A DNA stretch of 5,627 bases. Origin: Candidatus Merdimorpha stercoravium (GTDB lineage Bacteria > Bacteroidota > Bacteroidia > Flavobacteriales > UBA1820). Both the position numbers and the translations under genes were made by a program. The stretch lies in assembly GCA_018715295.1 (NCBI GenBank), contig DVLY01000012.1, positions 1 to 5,627 of the forward strand. Direction: 5' to 3'. The notes beneath the pieces were generated by a model. It was not told the DNA's origin. It did no database searches and saw nothing but the letters and a program-made list of their open reading frames with translations. This document shows, piece by piece, positions 4,702-5,627 of this stretch; the first letter of the stretch is position 1; each line of letters starts with the position of its first letter.

Positions 4702-5550
4702 CTACTGCTGAAATTCGTAAGCGATCGAGCCGCTTTGCAACTCCGGAGCCGCCTGCTCCACATTGAAGCGGGCGCGGCGGGCATACGTAACGGCCTTCTG
4801 GTAGGCATCCTCGTTCGGACAAGTGGTCCGCTGGCGGTTTACCTGGGCGGAGACCACTTTCCCCGCGCGGTTCACCTGGATGTCCACTACGACCAGGCCG
4901 CCCACATAGACCGTGTAGATGGGCACCGGAATCGGTTCGATGTTGTAGCGGGACACCCCGCCTTCGAAACGGTAGGATATGTTGCTCTTGCCCACATACG
5001 GAGCCTGTACGGCACTTTTGGCCGCGTTGCTGTCTATCCGCTGGTACTGGTCCAGGTCCACCTCCCGGTTTTTGACCTGTTCGCTGAAAAGGTCCACCCG
5101 TACTTCCTGCCCGTATTCGTTGGTCTGGTGGGTTACGGCACGGGCTTCCTCGAGGGTGGTAAAGTTGTGCCGCATGTTGGAAATGTCGACGTCTTCCCCC
5201 AGGTCGGCCGCCGCCTGGTTGGTAAATCCGCTCATCGACTGCGGCGAGTGGGTCAGGCGGGCATCGATCGATACCCGGTCGGAACCGGGCTTGTCTTCCA
5301 GTTCTCGTTCGATCTGTTCGAGCTGCTCCATCGACACGGCTATGATCCGGGCATCGGAGATGTCGTAATACTTGAATGCCAGATTGACTACCAGGATCAC
5401 CAGCAACAGATGCACGGAAAAAGTAACCACCAGCGGATAACGGTGCCGGTCCACAAAATCGAGCAGACGATCCAAACGGACTTCCAGGTAAGCATTCACC
5501 CGGTCATACCCTCTGTAAAAAGCCTCGATCAGATCCTCTTTTTTGCCCAT
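4702..5550 (-). CDS. TonB-like envelope protein (TonB C-terminal domain)
   Basis: The 282-residue protein has an N-terminal cytosolic segment of about 37 residues, one membrane span (about 38-59), a long charged periplasmic linker, and a C-terminal TonB-type domain (about 212-282). In that domain GGLVVVDIQVNRAGKVVSAQVN, AVTYARRARFN and GSIAYEF follow the TonB_C pattern of two strands, a helix with an RF motif, and a last strand. Proteins of this domain pass proton-motive force from ExbB/ExbD to outer-membrane TonB-dependent receptors such as SusC. The usual Pro-rich spacer is missing: only a handful of prolines occur in residues 61-210, and the linker is rich in acidic and polar residues. The cytosolic part is also longer than in classical TonB. 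No exbB or exbD gene is in the window. It leads a likely two-gene unit with the hydrolase. It could be a TonB-family protein with another partner. Confidence 0.82.
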   Translation of the reverse strand: MGKKEDLIEAFYRGYDRVNAYLEVRLDRLLDFVDRHRYPLVVTFSVHLLLVILVVNLAFKYYDISDARIIAVSMEQLEQIERELEDKPGSDRVSIDARLTHSPQSMSGFTNQAAADLGEDVDISNMRHNFTTLEEARAVTHQTNEYGQEVRVDLFSEQVKNREVDLDQYQRIDSNAAKSAVQAPYVGKSNISYRFEGGVSRYNIEPIPVPIYTVYVGGLVVVDIQVNRAGKVVSAQVNRQRTTCPNEDAYQKAVTYARRARFNVEQAAPELQSGSIAYEFQQ

Positions 5551-5575
5551 CGGTATCGTTTTGCTGCGAAAGAGT

Positions 5576-5605
5576 CAAAATTACGGCACATCGGCCAAAA
5601 ACGAA
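5576..5605 (-). promoter_or_regulatory. Promoter of the TonB-like gene and hydrolase
   Basis: On the minus strand TAATTTTG (5583-5576) matches TAnnTTTG. TTTTTTCG, ending about 18 bases upstream (CGAA at 5602-5605 on the plus strand), could be a degenerate -33 element. Transcription would start near 5569 and give a leader of about 19 nt before the ATG at 5550. Confidence 0.65.
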
Positions 5606-5627
5606 AAAAGGAGCCGGAAAATATTTC

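Noticed and set aside
1..5627. CRISPR array, insertion sequence, toxin-antitoxin or phage genes
   Set aside because: No spaced repeat array, transposase or recombinase motif, terminal inverted repeats or paired small genes were found on either strand.

Overview
The window looks like ordinary chromosome of a Bacteroidales bacterium with a fairly GC-rich genome; Alistipes or another Rikenellaceae member is a guess from style, not a search. The evidence is the promoters: upstream of every transcription unit there is a TAnnTTTG box, the -7 element of the Bacteroidota primary sigma factor. The starts are preceded by A-rich leaders without a Shine-Dalgarno motif, and the protein families (DUF3667, a TonB-like protein without a proline-rich linker, a stand-alone CBM48 protein) are typical of this phylum.

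Layout. Bases 63-147 (minus) hold tRNA-Ser(UGA), with its own promoter to the right and an AT-rich hairpin plus short direct repeats beyond its 3' end. A small cytosolic CBM48 (AMPK-beta-like glycogen-binding) protein lies at 350-652 (plus). It converges on a zinc-ribbon, multi-membrane-span DUF3667 protein (701-1624, minus), with a perfect 26-nt palindromic terminator between them. DUF3667 is divergent from a typical 2-Cys peroxiredoxin (1834-2466, plus). Their shared 209-bp intergenic region holds two opposite -7 boxes and a 21-bp tandem repeat that resembles an OxyR operator. A terminator, a promoter and an unusually long leader of about 250 nt then precede NAD-dependent malate dehydrogenase (2857-3792, plus). 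A perfect 21-bp-arm bidirectional terminator separates mdh from a minus-strand pair at the right: a TonB-like envelope protein (4702-5550) followed 9 bp later by an alpha/beta hydrolase (3910-4692).

The genes do not form one pathway. They are small independent units: translation (tRNA), carbohydrate binding, peroxide defence, central carbon metabolism, and envelope energy transduction with a hydrolase. I found no phage, transposon, CRISPR, toxin-antitoxin or biosynthetic cluster. The points most worth a second look are regulatory: the 21-bp repeat upstream of the peroxiredoxin and the structured mdh leader. After those come the orphan CBM48 protein, the DUF3667 protein, and the repeats just past the tRNA 3' end.
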